Below, one piece after another: positions 11,901-18,800 of a DNA stretch of 37,088 nucleotides. This DNA is from a virus. The stretch lies in the IMG/VR virus record IMGVR_UViG_3300037963_002176, positions 1-37,088 of that record, one strand, 5' to 3'. Under the pieces are notes generated by a model, which had not been told where the DNA came from, did no database searches, and was given only the letters and a program-made list of their open reading frames with translations. Position 1 is the first letter of the stretch; each line of letters begins with the position of its first letter. Position numbers and translations under genes: made by a program.

Positions 11901-13447
11901 TTCCAAATACTGTTGGTGTTATCTCCGCATTTAACTCACTAATTATTGATAGAGTTCAAGGTAATATTGCAGTCGATGCTTCATCAACTCTATTCTATGT
12001 TGGTACTGGTGGAACCGCAAATATCAGCGGTGCATCAAATGTTAAATATTCAGAAACTCTAAGTGATGGACTTCACCTTAAAGTTCGTCATTCAAATCAT
12101 GGAATGTATTCTGTTAATAACTTTGTTACTCTATCTGGAATTCAACCAGACCAAAAACCATCCAAAATTGAAGCACAATACACTCCATCCGCGACTGGAG
12201 ATTTGGTTGTAGAAAACGTTGGTATTTTCACTAGTTTTGAAAATGTTCCAGTTTCAAGTGTCAACCCTGGTTATATTATCATTGATGATGAAATTATCAA
12301 ATATACTGGAGTAACTACTTCTACGAATTCTTTACAAGGAATAAGTAGAGCGCAAGATAACACTATTGCTGAACAACACTCAATCAATGAACCAGTATAT
12401 AAGTATGAAATGAATGGTGTTTCTCTCAGAAGAATCAATAAAAAACATGATTTTTCTGAAGTTAATCACTCACTATTCCCAATTGATATTGATTCCTATC
12501 ATATCAAGATTGATGCATCTGAGTCTGGAACAGACAGAACTACTGGAAATGCCAATTCATTCCCAGTTCTATTCTTCAACGAAGATAAGAAGTGTGGTTC
12601 TTATGATCAATTATCACTTAAGAATTCTAATAGAACTCCACATGCAACCCAAAACATCCCATTTAATGCTCTAACCCCTAATCTACAAACTGCAATTCCC
12701 GAGGGAACTACAGTTTCCGCGAAAGTTAGAACTTTCTCTGGAGGTTCTCCTGATAATCTCACTCAAGTATCATTCAATGATCAAGGATTTGAACCTATTA
12801 GTTTAGAGAGTACTAATTTCTTCGAGACCCCAAGAATAATTTGTTCCAAGGTCAATGAAGATGAACATCTGCAAGATTTCCCTGGTAAGAAATCATTCAC
12901 AATTGAAGTTTCTCTTGAAACCACTGATCCAAAAGTTTCTCCAATGATTGACCTAGATAGAGTCAATGCTATTTTAACTACAAATAGAATTAACTCTAAG
13001 ATCACTAATTTCTCTACTGACGGTAGAGTTAACTCCTTGACAGAAGATCCAAGTGCAGCAACTTATGTTACTAAGATCATTAAACTTGAAAAAGGATCTG
13101 ATAATTTGAAAGTATTCTTTGATGCATACAGACATTCTAGTAATGACATCAGAGTTCTTTACAGATTGTTTAGAACAGATACTGATGAATCTAATCAATC
13201 CTACGAGTTGTTCCCTGGTTACAAAAACCTTGATGCAAATGGAAATGTAGTTAGTGTTGCAGATAATGATGGTTTACCAGATAAGATCGTCGATTTCTCT
13301 AACACTGATGATGATTTTAGAAGTTATGAGTACACTGCGAAAAATCTTCCACTATTCAATGGATTCCAAGTTAAAATCGTTATGAATGGAACTAATTTGG
13401 CAAAAGTTCCTCTGATTCGTGATCTCAGGGTTATCGCAACTGCTTGA
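5939..13447 (+). CDS. Giant DUF4815-type virion structural protein (2502 aa)
   Basis: The N-terminus (NASPYFDDFDASNSYQRVLF, GTPIQARELTTLQSILQDQ) is characteristic of the DUF4815 family of large phage structural proteins. Family-like blocks RYRMIDISQLEDRI and FKSGFFVDNF follow near residues 1110–1165, and PLAQSFEV...FISKVDFFF near 1670–1690. The C-terminus (DAYRHSSNDIRVLY near 2400, ELFPGYKNL, GFQVKIVMNGTN) is common in marine T4-like phages. Two strongly Arg-rich tracts occur at residues about 1329–1365 and 1641–1666. A GGTGYAFGDSL repeat lies near 1960, and an 'IIIDDEIIKYTG...ISRAQDNTIAEQH' module at 2112–2147. It occupies the T4 gp9/gp10 position, so a baseplate-periphery or fibre-anchoring role is inferred. 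GGAG at 5923–5926 precedes the start. Exact function is unknown. Confidence 0.82.
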   Translation: MAQNINLNASPYFDDFDASNSYQRVLFKPGTPIQARELTTLQSILQDQVEQFGKHFFKEGSVVIPGQIAYDPDYFYVQIDANHLGVPVEIYLDALVGQTIKGQISGVKAKVVNYITSGTSERGNATLYVKYSTGSENDEGANGNQKTVFDAGENLIVTQDVKYSLSTIRSESTFATTLLTDSVGEGSVAKIAEGVYFIRGFFVNVPAQEVILDQYGDTPSYRVGLFINEEITVASTENPDLFDNARGFSNFAAPGADRLKITTTLIKKSLDDLNDEDFIELLRIENGIVQKFVKDSTYNVINDELARRTYDESGHYYVTPFSIEVKESLNDQIGNDGVYLPNQQTQSGITPSDDFISLQISPGKAYVRGYEVETISTTSLDVPKARTTELKENSSIPFTLGRQFELNNVHGSLPVGFSTSTVSLRSERTVTGGTAAGLEIGVARVYDLKLKNADYQNDATPFVVSLYDVQTYNYINLNSTIDLALPAYIEGKNSSAHGYLVEAVSGSNQLKLYQVSGTFIPNEQIKINGEDDSRTIQDVRDYSMNDVKQLHSSTAAFTADILLNRGVAISPQGDQFSITSGGVIKSPNQTFSVGIQTGDIVAYAQEGDTVPTFNKVTAVSASAKTITVSATTSVTGVSNGALPGSTITVTNVLKLVPQEFNLNEAYLYAPLEEINVSDTNLSESNIVIRKAYDVTISGNGLNQTLETDNSMTLEPFDEEDYNLTYTSTGAVESLDSSKLTVNGRTITLQDLSVASGSARLTVTFKKKDLTPKSKVYNRNAVLIVDKSSKEGSGTATTSFQDGLTFGKIFGTRVQDKQISLNVPDVQDVLAVFESNDENEPELPKLTLTNFNANILNTIKGEYIRGETSGAVATVVVNNATNQVDFVYLNEQSFQVDEKVTFAESQVTANVSAISVGDRDILPNFSLVPNQKPQFCDYSYLERNSDSAAPTRKLKVIFNHYVLNADDPGDFVTVDSYEKQRYKSEIPILEDGVAGCDIIDVRPRVVPFDVATATRSPFEYNARAFAKATNSSPFNFVSDKAINLDYNFYLGRIDRIYLNKDGEFFLAEGVPSKEPKEPQVIDGSLDVGTITVPPYVFKTDDVEVVLTPHKRYRMIDISQLEDRITSVENYTALTLLETETKNLTIRDSQTGLDRFKSGFFVDNFRSVFGGETAAADYRCSIDTTEGHLRPTHYTTAIDLLLGSEAVIGSSGTPDPAADLRFVEDLGTPNTIKKGDVVCLNYDDVVYFANKFATRSENVNPFHVVNWIGAIELNPATDTWIETRKTKRTADIEGNYKTTMQQTGADSNTGLAPVEWGSWNTTWRGTQVTGRNRSRTRVNTRRVGRTVTRGPRRRRGRLQTTRTTRRDTFIQFTNTTTLTTTRQQRTGTQLKVTERFDSTNLGDRVVSTEVIHTMRSRNIEFIARRMKPNGRVYPFFDNVDMSKYVIPKLIEIEMISGTFQVGEVLVGNSGAVSVRVRVANADHKYGPYNSPSQTYKQNPYKTGEILPKAYSTTSSVLNIDTAGLELQSASGYYGYIVKDMRLVGQSSGAVAKIKDIRLKADNSGTIIGSLFLPDPTLSSTPSFSTGTKTFSLTSSKTKSTIVGTKDSEAETTYSASGTLQNVENLTLRMRNADVERNTQTQGRTRQRTRTRQRARTTFRDRTTVQRRWVDPLAQSFEVPDTNGIFISKVDFFFRTVDTAGLPVTCQIRTMQTGLPTQTIVPFGETVLTPDQVSVSNDSSVPTTFEFPSPVYLAPNQAYCFVLLSASNEYNVWISRMGEVDVSTLDKAESEQIIVAQQPLLGSLFKSQNGATWDPAQYEDLKLTAYRAEFFEGSSTARFYNPDLDIGNNQIASLDLNPLETTSKSILVGIAKSLSTTETGSLTPGVKVLQQNNPGFSGNLRSLVGAIGISSDLTITNAGTAFTSASTTYANVDLISLTGKGSGAKATVTVNGGVAVAATVSIGGTGYAFGDSLTVDYADTGNFGKNLILSIPNTVGVISAFNSLIIDRVQGNIAVDASSTLFYVGTGGTANISGASNVKYSETLSDGLHLKVRHSNHGMYSVNNFVTLSGIQPDQKPSKIEAQYTPSATGDLVVENVGIFTSFENVPVSSVNPGYIIIDDEIIKYTGVTTSTNSLQGISRAQDNTIAEQHSINEPVYKYEMNGVSLRRINKKHDFSEVNHSLFPIDIDSYHIKIDASESGTDRTTGNANSFPVLFFNEDKKCGSYDQLSLKNSNRTPHATQNIPFNALTPNLQTAIPEGTTVSAKVRTFSGGSPDNLTQVSFNDQGFEPISLESTNFFETPRIICSKVNEDEHLQDFPGKKSFTIEVSLETTDPKVSPMIDLDRVNAILTTNRINSKITNFSTDGRVNSLTEDPSAATYVTKIIKLEKGSDNLKVFFDAYRHSSNDIRVLYRLFRTDTDESNQSYELFPGYKNLDANGNVVSVADNDGLPDKIVDFSNTDDDFRSYEYTAKNLPLFNGFQVKIVMNGTNLAKVPLIRDLRVIATA

Positions 13448-13448
13448 T

Positions 13449-13676
13449 ATGGAAAAACGACCAGTTAAAGACATTCCTGGGTTATTTCGTTTAGACAGCG
13501 GAGCAATCGTAAATTGCTCCGACTCTGAATATAATAATTATATGGAAGCAAAAAGACTCAAGTTAAAAGAACTTGAAGAAAAACAAAGTGAAAAAGAAGA
13601 AATCCAACAATTAAAGTCGGATGTGGAAGATTTAAAAGACATGTTAAAACTGGTCTTAAATAAATTGGATAAATAG
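13449..13676 (+). CDS. Small acidic/coiled-coil protein, conserved type in marine T4-likes
   Basis: 75 residues starting MEKRPVKDIPGLFRLDSGAI. I chose the ATG at 13449, one base after the upstream stop codon, over an in-frame ATG at 13419 that would lie inside the previous gene. The N-terminal third is compact. Residues about 28–75 form a charged Lys/Glu-rich heptad-like helix (LKELEEKQSEKEEIQQLKSD), predicted to be a coiled coil. There is no membrane segment and no signal peptide. I do not recognise a biochemical function. Its place among tail-fibre and baseplate genes suggests a minor virion component or an assembly factor. A perfect 9-bp inverted repeat lies within the coding sequence at 13499–13521. 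Confidence 0.8.
   Translation: MEKRPVKDIPGLFRLDSGAIVNCSDSEYNNYMEAKRLKLKELEEKQSEKEEIQQLKSDVEDLKDMLKLVLNKLDK
13668..13675 (+). promoter_or_regulatory. T4-type late promoter (GATAAATA) overlapping a stop codon
   Basis: GATAAATA fits the NATAAATA late motif. Its last two bases are the first two bases of the TAG stop codon (13674–13676) of the preceding gene, and it lies 22 bases before the next ATG at 13698. Transcription from it would give a very short leader. There is no convincing Shine-Dalgarno sequence in that leader. Confidence 0.6.
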
Positions 13677-13697
13677 CTAAAACTGTAAGTTCTAATA

Positions 13698-14033
13698 ATG
13701 GCGGCAAGGAATGTAAATCTAGTTCTTGAGCAGGGTGTTGACTTTCAAGCCACTTTTACCATTAATAACGCATTTAACAATGCACCTTTGAATCTTACTG
13801 GTTATACTGGAATCTCTTCCATAAGAAAACACCCATCCTCAACAACTGCGTACCCACTGACAGTATCTTTTCCAGATCGTTTGAAGGGAAAGGTAAAAGT
13901 TTCCATGGGATACACTGCCTCAAGTGCAATTGAAGGTGGTCGTTATGTCTATGATTTAATTTTGGTGTCCACGAACGATTACAGAACAAGAGCTGTTCAG
14001 GGTAATGTTCTAGTAACCCCAGGTGTTGTCTGA
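13698..14033 (+). CDS. Small structural protein with BppU-N-like beta domain
   Basis: 111 residues. The pattern 'LEQGVDFQATFTI...LNLTGYTGISSIRKH...LKGKVKVSM...GGRYVYDLILV....RAVQGNVLVTPGV' is that of a widespread ~100-residue phage beta-sandwich domain. That domain is found at the N-terminus of baseplate upper proteins (BppU) and as a stand-alone tail protein. The whole protein is this single domain. The stop codon overlaps the start of the next gene (TGATG at 14031–14035), so translation is probably coupled. An adaptor role in fixing fibres to the baseplate is an inference from the family. Similarity was judged by eye. Confidence 0.72.
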   Translation: MAARNVNLVLEQGVDFQATFTINNAFNNAPLNLTGYTGISSIRKHPSSTTAYPLTVSFPDRLKGKVKVSMGYTASSAIEGGRYVYDLILVSTNDYRTRAVQGNVLVTPGVV

Positions 14034-14710
14034 TGTCAGAATACGTAGTATCAGTAGATCAAAGTCCAGAATATGATGTTGGTGTCAATTATGAGATACC
14101 ATCAAAATCTATTCAGAATGCTAATCTTATTTTAGATCATCTGAACTCGCAGTTCGATGGATCAAAGACATTATTTGCACTAACTCATAATACTAATGTT
14201 TATGCTCCTATAAACGATCAACAAATACTAGTTGTAAAAAACAATCTAGTATTGGAACCTATTGAAGACTATAATGTTTCTGGAAGCAACATACAATTTA
14301 CTGTTGCTCCTGTTTCAACTGATGACATATTCATTGTTGCTTTACAGTATACAGCTGATCTAACCAGAACAGTTAATTTTATTGTAGATTCTGGATCTGC
14401 AGATATGAATACGGGTTTGAAAGGTTCACTAACACTAGATGTAACTGGCACTATTGAACACGTTCAAATAATGTCGGATCAAGTTGGTAGTGTTCAGGTG
14501 GATATTAAAAAATCAGATTATACATCCTTTCCAACAAGCAATAGCATAACAAATAGTCAATATATCAGTATAAGTAACGGACAAATTGTCAGAGATGACA
14601 CCCTAAATAATTGGGATAATATAATCCGATCGGGTGACATACTGCAATTTGAAGTCATTTCGGTCAGTAATATCAGGAGATTTCTAATCTCTTTGAAATT
14701 AAATTTATAA
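14033..14710 (+). CDS. Fibre-tip-like structural protein (225 aa)
   Basis: There are two recognisable parts. Residues about 60–110 hold the module 'ILVVKNNLVLEPIEDYNVSG...IQFTVAP...DDIFIVAL', also present twice in the gp7-slot protein. Residues about 125–225 follow the pattern of a common C-terminal domain of phage tail fibres and receptor-binding proteins: KGSLTLDVTGTI, then MSDQVGSVQVDI, DYTSFP, D..LNNW, SGDILQFEVISVSNIRRF and LISLKL. The start overlaps the upstream stop codon by one base. The TAA stop codon is embedded in a perfect late promoter. A small tail-associated adhesin or baseplate component is likely; direct receptor binding is an inference. Confidence 0.72.
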   Translation: MSEYVVSVDQSPEYDVGVNYEIPSKSIQNANLILDHLNSQFDGSKTLFALTHNTNVYAPINDQQILVVKNNLVLEPIEDYNVSGSNIQFTVAPVSTDDIFIVALQYTADLTRTVNFIVDSGSADMNTGLKGSLTLDVTGTIEHVQIMSDQVGSVQVDIKKSDYTSFPTSNSITNSQYISISNGQIVRDDTLNNWDNIIRSGDILQFEVISVSNIRRFLISLKLNL

Positions 14711-14713
14711 ATA
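14706..14713 (+). promoter_or_regulatory. Perfect T4-type late promoter (TATAAATA)
   Basis: TATAAATA, identical to the T4 late consensus recognised by the gp55 sigma-like factor, spans the stop codon of the upstream gene. It lies 43 bases before the ATG at 14757, which has a strong ribosome-binding site, AAGGGAG at 14741–14747. Confidence 0.75.
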
Positions 14714-14756
14714 ACAATAGTTATTTCATCTGTAGCCAAGAAGGGAGTTGTTTTAA

Positions 14757-15764
14757 ATGGCACTATTAGTCCCCAATATTGGAGAACTTGAATCACTAAG
14801 GTACTTGGTTGCAAATAACAACCACGTTCCTACTCTTGGTGATCAGTCCCCCAGAAACCTTGTTCTCAAACTGTTCACATCGAACACCACCCCAGCGGAG
14901 TCTGACGTACCTTCGCCAACTGCATATTTTGAACCATATGGTGTAGGTAACACCAATGCATATGGTTATGCACCTACAACTGGTTATCCGTTCTGCGTAA
15001 ATAACAGAACTGATCAGTCGTATACCCAACAAACAGGTATTCTTCTTAACGGTTCTCGTTGGACCATTGCTCAGGTTGGTTCTGGTACTACTGCAACGTA
15101 TCCAGAGCAAACTTTCACATTCGATGGTGCTGCTGGTGACGTATACGGCTACTACGTTACTCGTGCTAACAACATGCCATCTACTGTACAAGGTGTTGTA
15201 CATGGAGCGGATGTTGGTATTGGAACCACAGTAAGTCTTGGAAACAACTCTGACCCAGTTATCGGTGTTATTGGTAACTCATATCTCACAGTTGATGCTA
15301 ACCAGAGTGTCGATGACATCACTCTTGGAATGGTTGTTGGAGGTAACGCTGGTATTGTAACGGGAACTAAGGTTATTGGTGTTGACAGAGCACTGAAAGT
15401 TATCTATTTGGATAATGCACTGATCGATAACATTCAGGTTGCAACCGATCCCGATGTTACATTCAGTTTCTCCAAGATTACCGCAACTAACCACGGATTA
15501 GTCGCTGGTGACATCATCTATGTTGCTGCAGGTACTGCAAACACCACTACTGCATCTGCAACTTATACTGTATTTGATGTACCAAACAACAACGAGTTTA
15601 CAACAACTCCTGCACTCAACCCAACTCAAAACGCTGTTGGTGGTGCTGGAACATGTACTCTCTACTCTAGCATCATGTATGCTGAGAGATTCACCAACGG
15701 ACCATACACGATCCAAAACAACGGTGACCAAATTAAGATCACACTGAATGTCGCACTTGACTGA
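14757..15764 (+). CDS. Phage structural protein of the 'MALLVPNxGE' family with a central insertion
   Basis: The N-terminus (MALLVPNIGELESLRYLV, LKLFTSNTTPAESD) and the beta-rich block WTIAQ...TYPEQTFTFDGAAGDVYGYYVT match a common ~130–150-residue tail structural family. In that family the VYGYFV strand is followed directly by an AERF strand. Here the matching C-terminal part (SSIMYAERF...GDQIKITLNVAL) comes only after about 160 extra residues (about 145–305). The insert holds GIGTT-type beta-repeats and an HGLVAGDIIYVA...YTVFDV module like those in the giant fibre. Total length is 335 residues. It has the strongest ribosome-binding site in the fibre region, its own perfect late promoter and a strong hairpin just downstream, so it may be a single, highly expressed transcription unit. 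The exact virion location is unknown. Confidence 0.78.
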   Translation: MALLVPNIGELESLRYLVANNNHVPTLGDQSPRNLVLKLFTSNTTPAESDVPSPTAYFEPYGVGNTNAYGYAPTTGYPFCVNNRTDQSYTQQTGILLNGSRWTIAQVGSGTTATYPEQTFTFDGAAGDVYGYYVTRANNMPSTVQGVVHGADVGIGTTVSLGNNSDPVIGVIGNSYLTVDANQSVDDITLGMVVGGNAGIVTGTKVIGVDRALKVIYLDNALIDNIQVATDPDVTFSFSKITATNHGLVAGDIIYVAAGTANTTTASATYTVFDVPNNNEFTTTPALNPTQNAVGGAGTCTLYSSIMYAERFTNGPYTIQNNGDQIKITLNVALD

Positions 15765-15803
15765 TATTATATCTTTTTTCTTAATTTAATAGTTTTGAAT
15801 TGT

Positions 15804-15835
15804 GAGGGGGTTGCTTATTATGAAGCGATCCCCTC
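15804..15835 (+). terminator. Strong hairpin terminator after the 335-aa gene
   Basis: A 13-bp stem pairs 15804–15816 (GAGGGGGTTGCTT) with 15823–15835 (AAGCGATCCCCTC) around the 6-base loop ATTATG. All positions pair, with two G·T wobbles. It lies 40 bases after the stop codon. The 3' tail (CTTTGTG) is only weakly T-rich, so it may terminate partially or act as a 3'-end stabiliser. The rest of the 15765–15871 gap shows no canonical late promoter. Confidence 0.7.
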
Positions 15836-15871
15836 CTTTGTGATCTCTAAACTATATGTTAGGTCGTACTG

Positions 15872-18800
15872 ATGCCAAGCGTCTATAAGTTTAATCTGGA
15901 ACAAGCGGATTTTCCTTATGAACAGGAAGATTATGGAACTCTTTCGGGTTCTGTATCATCTACTGTTGATTATGGAAGTGGTTTGCCTGTTCAGAATGAA
16001 CCAGACTATAGTACAGACCTTTATTATCCCCCAACTCCAACTCCCCCTAATCCGCCAGGGTTACCATACTTAAATTTCGGATTTATTTACGAAACTCAGG
16101 ATCAATATCCTGGCGGCGGTCTCACTACAAGTGGATTTGTTGGAGAAGCTAAAACTACTAAAGATTACACACCCCCACTTGATCTTTACATCATTCTTGC
16201 TGGAGAAGTACTCAAGAAACTTGTTAAGGTCTGGGTTGGTACTGGTCAACTCTTCGAGATAAGAGAAGACGGCGGTATAAGATTAATAAGACAAACTGGC
16301 GAAGCTTCGGGAACTCTCCGATTCGACGAAAGCACCGTGGGTGCTACGGAGAAAGTCTCTTTTGACCCACCAGAGAACAACCAACTATACAGCATTTCGG
16401 GATCTTCTGTTGAGAAGTTTGTAGCTAATACTCCAGAAGATACCATATTGTTCTCTGCTGGTGGCGTTGGCCTAACCAGACAAGAATGGAATTACGGTTA
16501 CTACGGAGACGATAACGATCCTGGTACATCGGGTATTATTACACTTGACGCAGGTTCTGTACCTACAGGTGTTGTATTCCGTGCAGATTGGGTTGGTGCT
16601 GGATCACTATTCAGTCTTGGCGAGAAAGACGAAAGAGTAACTTGGAGTTATAACGAATCTTCTGTTGGATTTGGTACAGAAGATTGGGGTTATATCTACG
16701 AACAGGCAGCTCCAATCAATTGGGGACTTATTACCGATCCCGTTGGTGGAACTGATCAGAACTGGGGACTTATTACCGAAACGGATTTCACCGAATTACC
16801 ATTCGGCACGATCCTCTTCGATCAGACTGTAGAAGGCGATACAAGACTATTATATCTCTATCAAGTTACTGGCGCTGGTACTTCTGGTGGTATCACCATC
16901 TCAGGCAGACCTCTCGTCCACCCAGAGGTCGATTACACGCCTCATTATGGTATTGACCAGAATATTGGTATCGGGACCACTGGCATCCAAATCAGTGGTA
17001 ATGCACCAGAACCCATTAGGTCCTTTGGATATGAGGCTTCTGGTAATATCAAATTCTTACGATCCGTATTCGAGGGTAGTAATCTCACTCTTGATGGATC
17101 AACTCCAACATTTGATAGTGATCAACACTATTGGGATTCCACTCAGGGTACTGCAGCCAAAGAAAGGTTTACTGGAGATCCCCCAGAAGGCGTTGTACTT
17201 TACACCGCTTCTGGCACTGCAGCTGAGACATTTATTGCTCAAACTCCAGAAGATGTCGTTCTCTTCAAAATATCTGGAGAAATTGAAGAACCTCTTCTCA
17301 CGTTCAGTGAAGTTGGTGTTCCTGGAATTATTACTCTCACAGGAACAGCTGTTGAACGTCAGACTGATGATTATGAAGGTGTCGGAATTGCGACCTTCAT
17401 TGGAGATGCAGCCACCAGACCGATTGGTGTATTTGGTCAAAACGGTACTTCTACTGATGGTGGTGGTATTACCATCCTCGGCGAACTTAACCATCCAAAT
17501 ATTGATTACACGCCACATTATGGTATTGACCAGAATATTGGTGTTGGTACAACTGGTATCCTGTTCTCTATTGGTCCAGGTGGATTTGATATTCTCGGAA
17601 ATCCAATTGGTGGAAGATACTACTCACCAATTTACCCAGGTAATGCAGGTGGAGTTGAAGGACCTGGTAGTCCTGGTATTGGCACCTTCAGACTTAATGA
17701 TAATAGAGAACTTACTGTCACGAGAGCTCTATTACCATACTTTGGTAGAGGTACTATTAATGTCACAGGTATTGCTTCTGAGGCATTTGGCAATCAAGTC
17801 GATGATGATGTAAATGTAATCCTATACAACATAAGTGGAGACGCTATAGAGCGTCCTGTTCAGGTATATGGTTACTATGGTGATGATCGTGATCCAGGCA
17901 CTTCTGGAATTATCACCCTATCCACCCAAACTACTGAAACACTAGAGAAAGTTGCGTATGATTATGTTGGATCTGGAAATGCCAACTTCTCTGGTGCTGC
18001 TTCTGATGTCAAGTTAGTAACTGCATACGAGGCATCTGGAACTCTCTTCGTTCAGGGAGGATCTGCAGAGGCAACAACTGCAGATCCTGCAGATGAAACA
18101 GTACTTTATACTTTCTCTGGAAACGCTCTAGAATCTTACAACAGAGCTCCTGTTATTGGATCAGGAACGCTGACTATAAGTGGTGCTGCTTCCGATATCA
18201 AGACTACCATTGATGAAGTCGGATCTGGTACGCTTGAATTTAGTGATCGTGCTATTGCTCGGGTTAGATATATTCCTTCAATCTTTGGCAGTGTACTGTT
18301 CAAAGTTGGAACGAATCTTGATATTACTTGTGATAGTGATATACTTGAATGCGATTACTTTAGTGATGCTCTATACTCACTCACTAAAGATCTTACTGAT
18401 GAGAATGAAACTGCATCTCTCACAGTTTCTGGTTCTGCTGGAACTAGAGAAGTTGATCTATTCCAAGATTACACAACCACAGGAAATCTTACATTCTCCA
18501 GTTCTGCTACAGAAAGGTTTGCATTTACTCCAGAAACTTCTGGTACGCTATCCATTACAGGAATTGCAGAAGAATCTTATTCGAGAGCGAACTTCTCTGG
18601 TTCTGGAACATTCTCCACTCTCAATGGAGCTGCAGAGAAATTCAGATTCAATCCAGTTGGTGGAACTATTCTTTATGACATTGGTGGATCTTCTACTACA
18701 AGAATTGAAAAAGAATACACAGCAGTTGGACTTGGATTCGCAACGTTCTCTGGTTCTGCAGAAACTAGAATTGAAAGAGAACTTAGAGTTTCTAACACTG

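Noticed and set aside
13419-13448. Earlier in-frame ATG for the small coiled-coil gene
   Set aside because: It would start inside the end of the 2502-aa gene. The ATG at 13449, directly after that stop codon, gives a sensible compact N-terminus.
14603-14609. CTAAATA inside the 225-aa gene
   Set aside because: Intragenic and about 100 bases from the real promoter at 14706; shows that the CTAAATA variant can occur by chance.
16887-17813. 308-codon open frame on + strand inside the 1089-aa gene
   Set aside because: It lies wholly within a clear coding sequence in another frame, is Leu/Ser-rich nonsense without domains, and lacks a ribosome-binding site. Its length follows from the repeat composition of the real gene.
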